Shown in pieces: positions 61,770-64,000 of a stretch of DNA of 64,000 bases. Position 1 is the first letter of the stretch; each line of letters starts with the position of its first letter. The position numbers were made by a program, and so were the translations under genes. Source of the stretch: Micromonospora parastrephiae (GTDB taxonomy: Bacteria > Actinomycetota > Actinomycetes > Mycobacteriales > Micromonosporaceae). The notes under the pieces are model-generated. The model had not been told where the DNA came from. It did not search any database and saw only the letters and a program-made list of their open reading frames with translations. The DNA lies in contig NZ_JAEVHM010000006.1 in assembly GCF_016802865.1 (NCBI RefSeq), forward strand, positions 1-64,000. The letters run 5' to 3'.

Positions 61770-62722
61770 CGCGCCATGGCCCTTTCGTGGTCGGGTTGGC
61801 CGGTCAGGGTGAGGAAGACGTCGTCGAGGTCGGGGGTGTGCACGGCGAGACCGGCCACGCTGATCGAGGCACGGTCGAGCTGGTCGAGCAGGGCCCGCAG
61901 GGACCCGACCCCGCCGTCACTCGGCACCTGGAGGGTGAGCGCCGCGTCGTCCCGGGTGGACGAGACGAGGGTGCGCGCCGCCGCGTCGAGTTCCGCCTGG
62001 TCGGCGAACTGGAGCACGACGTGGCCGCCGGGAATGAGCCGTTTGAGTTCGCGCGGGGTGCCCTCGGCGATCAGCCGGCCGTGGTCGAGGAACGCGACCC
62101 GGTCGGCGAGCTGATCGGCCTCCTCCAGGTACTGGGTCGTGAGCAGGATGGTGACGCCGCCGGCGACGAGTTCGCGGATGATCTCCCACATGGCGCGGCG
62201 GCTGCGCGGGTCGAGGCCGGTCGTCGGTTCGTCGAGGAAGATGACGCGCGGCTCACCGACCAGCGTCATCGCGAGATCGAGCCGTCGGCGCATACCGCCG
62301 GAGTACGTCGACACCGGCTTGCCCGCCACCTCGACCAGGTCGAACTGGACGAGCAGGTCGTCGATGCGTCGCCGGCCGGCGGCCCGGTCCAGGTGACACA
62401 GGTCGGCCATGAGGCGCAGGTTCTCCCGCCCGGTGAGCAGGTTGTCGACGGCGGAGAACTGGCCGGTGACGCCGATCAGGGCGCGTACGGCGTCGGCTTC
62501 CCCGTTCAGGTCGTGACCGCCGACGCGGGCGTCGCCGCCGTCGGCGTCGATCAGGGTGGAGAGGATCCGCACGATGGTGGTCTTGCCGGCACCGTTGGGG
62601 CCGAGCAGCGCGAATATCGTGCCCTCGGCGATCTCCAGGTCGATGCCGTCGAGCACCACCTTGTCGCCGTAGGACTTCCGCAGGCCGGTGGCGCTGATCG
62701 CGGGTCGCAGGGGTCTGGCCAT
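61766..62722 (-). CDS. ABC exporter ATP-binding protein, DrrA-like
   Basis: 318 residues from ATG 62722. Walker A GPNGAGKTT, Q-loop TGQFSAVDNLLTGREN (DrrA type), signature STYSGGMRRRLDLAMTL, Walker B VIFLDEPTTGLDPRSR and switch His replaced by Gln in LLTTQYLEEADQLAD, as is usual in DrrA homologues. A C-terminal regulatory domain ends TPDLDDVFLTLTG, also DrrA-like. It pairs with the next gene and follows the DUF4097 gene by 34 bp. Confidence 0.92.
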   Translation of the reverse strand: MARPLRPAISATGLRKSYGDKVVLDGIDLEIAEGTIFALLGPNGAGKTTIVRILSTLIDADGGDARVGGHDLNGEADAVRALIGVTGQFSAVDNLLTGRENLRLMADLCHLDRAAGRRRIDDLLVQFDLVEVAGKPVSTYSGGMRRRLDLAMTLVGEPRVIFLDEPTTGLDPRSRRAMWEIIRELVAGGVTILLTTQYLEEADQLADRVAFLDHGRLIAEGTPRELKRLIPGGHVVLQFADQAELDAAARTLVSSTRDDAALTLQVPSDGGVGSLRALLDQLDRASISVAGLAVHTPDLDDVFLTLTGQPDHERAMAR

Positions 62723-62756
62723 GGTTGCCTCGATTCGTGGACGTGGCGGACGTGGA

Positions 62757-63599
62757 TCAGGCGCGGCGGATCATGATGTCGCCGTAGGCGGTGTTCGCCC
62801 GGACCTCGACCGTCTCGTCGGTCTGCGCCGGGCTGTCGGTCGTCTCGAGCGCGTTGTGCACGCGGCCGTGTCGGGAGCTGACGTCGAGCCAGGCCGCGGT
62901 GCCGCGCCGGACGCCGACCTCGATCGCGCCGTAGGAGGTCTGCAACTCGATCGATCCCCGTACGACCTCGCCCAGCCGGACGTTGCCGTAGGCGGTGCGG
63001 GCGTTCACCGAGGCCGTCGGCGCGTCGACGGTGATGTCGCCGTAGGCGGTGTTGATCCGCACGTCCCCGCCGCTCTGACCGATCCAGCAGTCGCCCGAGG
63101 AGTTCTTGATCTCGGCGGTGCCGTCGACCGCACCGATGCGAACCTTGCCGGAGGACGCCTTCACCCGGGCGGAACCGGCAACGCGTTCGACCGCGATCTC
63201 GCCGTGGCTGCTGTCGATGTCGAGCGGCCCGGTCTCGTCGAGCCGAATCCCACTGCCGGTCTTGATCCGGCACTCACCGAGCCGGCCCTCGCAGCGGAAC
63301 GCCACCCACGACGCCTCGGCGTACAGCCGCGACCCGGCGGGCACCTCGATCAGGACATCGACCGACGGCCCGGCGCCGAAGCCGTAGCGACGCCAGCTCT
63401 TCGGCACCCTGATCAGCAGTTTGCCGGCGGCGTACTCGACGGTGGTCTGCTCGGCGGCGCTCACGTCGGCCTTGCTCGACGGGTCGCGGGGCCGCACCCG
63501 CACCACCGTGTCGGTGCGGTCGGTCGCGGCGATCCACGCGTCGCCGACGGGCATCTCGATCTGGACGGAAATCGGCTCTGGTGTGTCGAAAACAGGCAT
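62757..63599 (-). CDS. DUF4097 family beta-strand repeat protein
   Basis: 280 residues from ATG 63599, after GGGAG. The protein is almost entirely short beta repeats with the pattern (V/I)x(I/V/A)xTAYGDIxV, for example VRINTAYGDITVDAPTA, VNARTAYGNVRLGEVV and VRANTAYGDIMIRRA. This is typical of DUF4097 putative adhesin proteins, which fold as a beta-solenoid. There is no signal peptide or anchor, so a cytoplasmic location is likely. It lies between the HicB-like gene and the exporter genes. Confidence 0.88.
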   Translation of the reverse strand: MPVFDTPEPISVQIEMPVGDAWIAATDRTDTVVRVRPRDPSSKADVSAAEQTTVEYAAGKLLIRVPKSWRRYGFGAGPSVDVLIEVPAGSRLYAEASWVAFRCEGRLGECRIKTGSGIRLDETGPLDIDSSHGEIAVERVAGSARVKASSGKVRIGAVDGTAEIKNSSGDCWIGQSGGDVRINTAYGDITVDAPTASVNARTAYGNVRLGEVVRGSIELQTSYGAIEVGVRRGTAAWLDVSSRHGRVHNALETTDSPAQTDETVEVRANTAYGDIMIRRA

Positions 63600-63670
63600 G
63601 GTGGTCTCCCGGAAGGTGGTCGGCGGAGGTCACCGCCGGTGGGCGGCGTAAGGAGAGGGGGGTACGGGGG

Positions 63671-64000
63671 TCAGCGCGCCCAGCCGGTGAAGTGCTGGCC
63701 GGACCGTGGCGGCTCCACCCGGCGAGGTGGTTGACGGTCCGTGCCCCCGCCGGCCCCGATCGCGCCGGCGACGGCTCGCACCAGCCAGGCGTTGACCGAC
63801 AGCCCGGCCCGGCTGGCCGCCTCGTCGACGCTGGCCTTGAGGTGGTCGGGGAGGCGGAGGTTGATCCGGGAGGTGCCGCCCTCGTCACCCTCGGGCGGGA
63901 GCAGCGGCGCCGGCACCGGCGCTGGCTCACCGACCTCGGCCGCCCTGTCCGCCGGTGGGCTGGCCGGCGTCACCACGAAGTCGGGCTCGCGCCCGCGTAG
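63671..64000 (-). CDS. HicB-like ribbon-helix-helix protein, 5' end beyond the window
   Basis: The visible frame is open to base 64000. Its first residues, LRGREPDFVVTP, match the middle of Micromonospora HicB-like proteins as I remember them, so the true start lies to the right and the GTG at 63976 is internal. The DNA-binding part is SRINLRLPDHLKASVDEAAS, then RAGLSVNAWLVRAVAGA, a ribbon-helix-helix domain, followed by a Pro/Arg tail ending GQHFTGWAR. No HicA toxin gene is visible. It is first in the visible order HicB-like, DUF4097, DrrA, DrrB and may regulate that operon. Confidence 0.8.
   Translation of the reverse strand, partial: LRGREPDFVVTPASPPADRAAEVGEPAPVPAPLLPPEGDEGGTSRINLRLPDHLKASVDEAASRAGLSVNAWLVRAVAGAIGAGGGTDRQPPRRVEPPRSGQHFTGWAR

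Overview
The window is GC-rich actinobacterial DNA with almost pure G/C third codon positions, frequent GTG starts, dense short operons and GC-rich hairpin terminators. The gene families point to Micromonosporaceae, most likely Micromonospora: XRE/DUF397 pairs, ricin-domain (CBM13) secreted hydrolases, a HicB-like protein ahead of DUF4097 and Drr-type ABC genes, and ROK- and LacI-controlled sugar importers. Genus is inferred from gene content only. No rRNA, tRNA, CRISPR array, integrase or complete insertion sequence was seen.

Left part (1-12.8 kb): a truncated, frameshifted nitronate monooxygenase; an anchored propeller-like protein; a membrane protein; a ricin-tailed SGNH esterase; an M64 peptidase gene split by a frameshift; a small acidic repeat protein; an Nramp metal transporter; a YtrA-type GntR/ABC operon; and a secreted HExxH protein with four GYVWREA repeats. 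Centre-left (12.8-32.5 kb): a ROK regulator with a CUT2 sugar ABC importer; an alcohol dehydrogenase divergent from a TetR/hydrolase pair; a GH16 glucanase behind a strong promoter with a CebR-like box; DUF4331, DUF2188 and M23 proteins; a rifampin-phosphotransferase-like operon (enzyme, membrane protein, TetR); and two cell-wall hydrolases. Centre (32.5-39.4 kb): an MFS transporter, a TolB-like protein, a PhoD phosphatase and a propeller-like protein on one strand, divergent from a CBM96-type metallophosphoesterase.

Right part (39.7-60.4 kb): the best-defined system, an L-arabinose regulon. It has a ChvE/GguA/GguB-type ABC importer, a secreted GH27 enzyme, a LacI regulator, a secreted GH43 enzyme and a seven-gene operon araB-araD-SBP-ATPase-permease-permease-araA with a YtfQRT/YjfF-type (furanose) importer. 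Seven 14-bp LacI-type operators fitting TGTNANCGNTNACA lie before these units, two of them in a gene-free stretch behind araB. The proposed logic is that secreted GH43 and GH27 enzymes release arabinose, two importers take up furanose and pyranose forms, AraA/AraB/AraD feed xylulose 5-phosphate to the pentose phosphate pathway, and the LacI protein represses all of it. An XRE/DUF397 pair with a divergent Cys-containing small protein sits between GH43 and araA. The right edge holds an operon of a HicB-like protein, DUF4097 and a DrrA/DrrB-like exporter.

Seven genes in the first 37 kb carry single-base frameshifts whose two halves clearly belong together. These may be base-calling errors or real lesions, and should be resolved from reads before being treated as pseudogenes.
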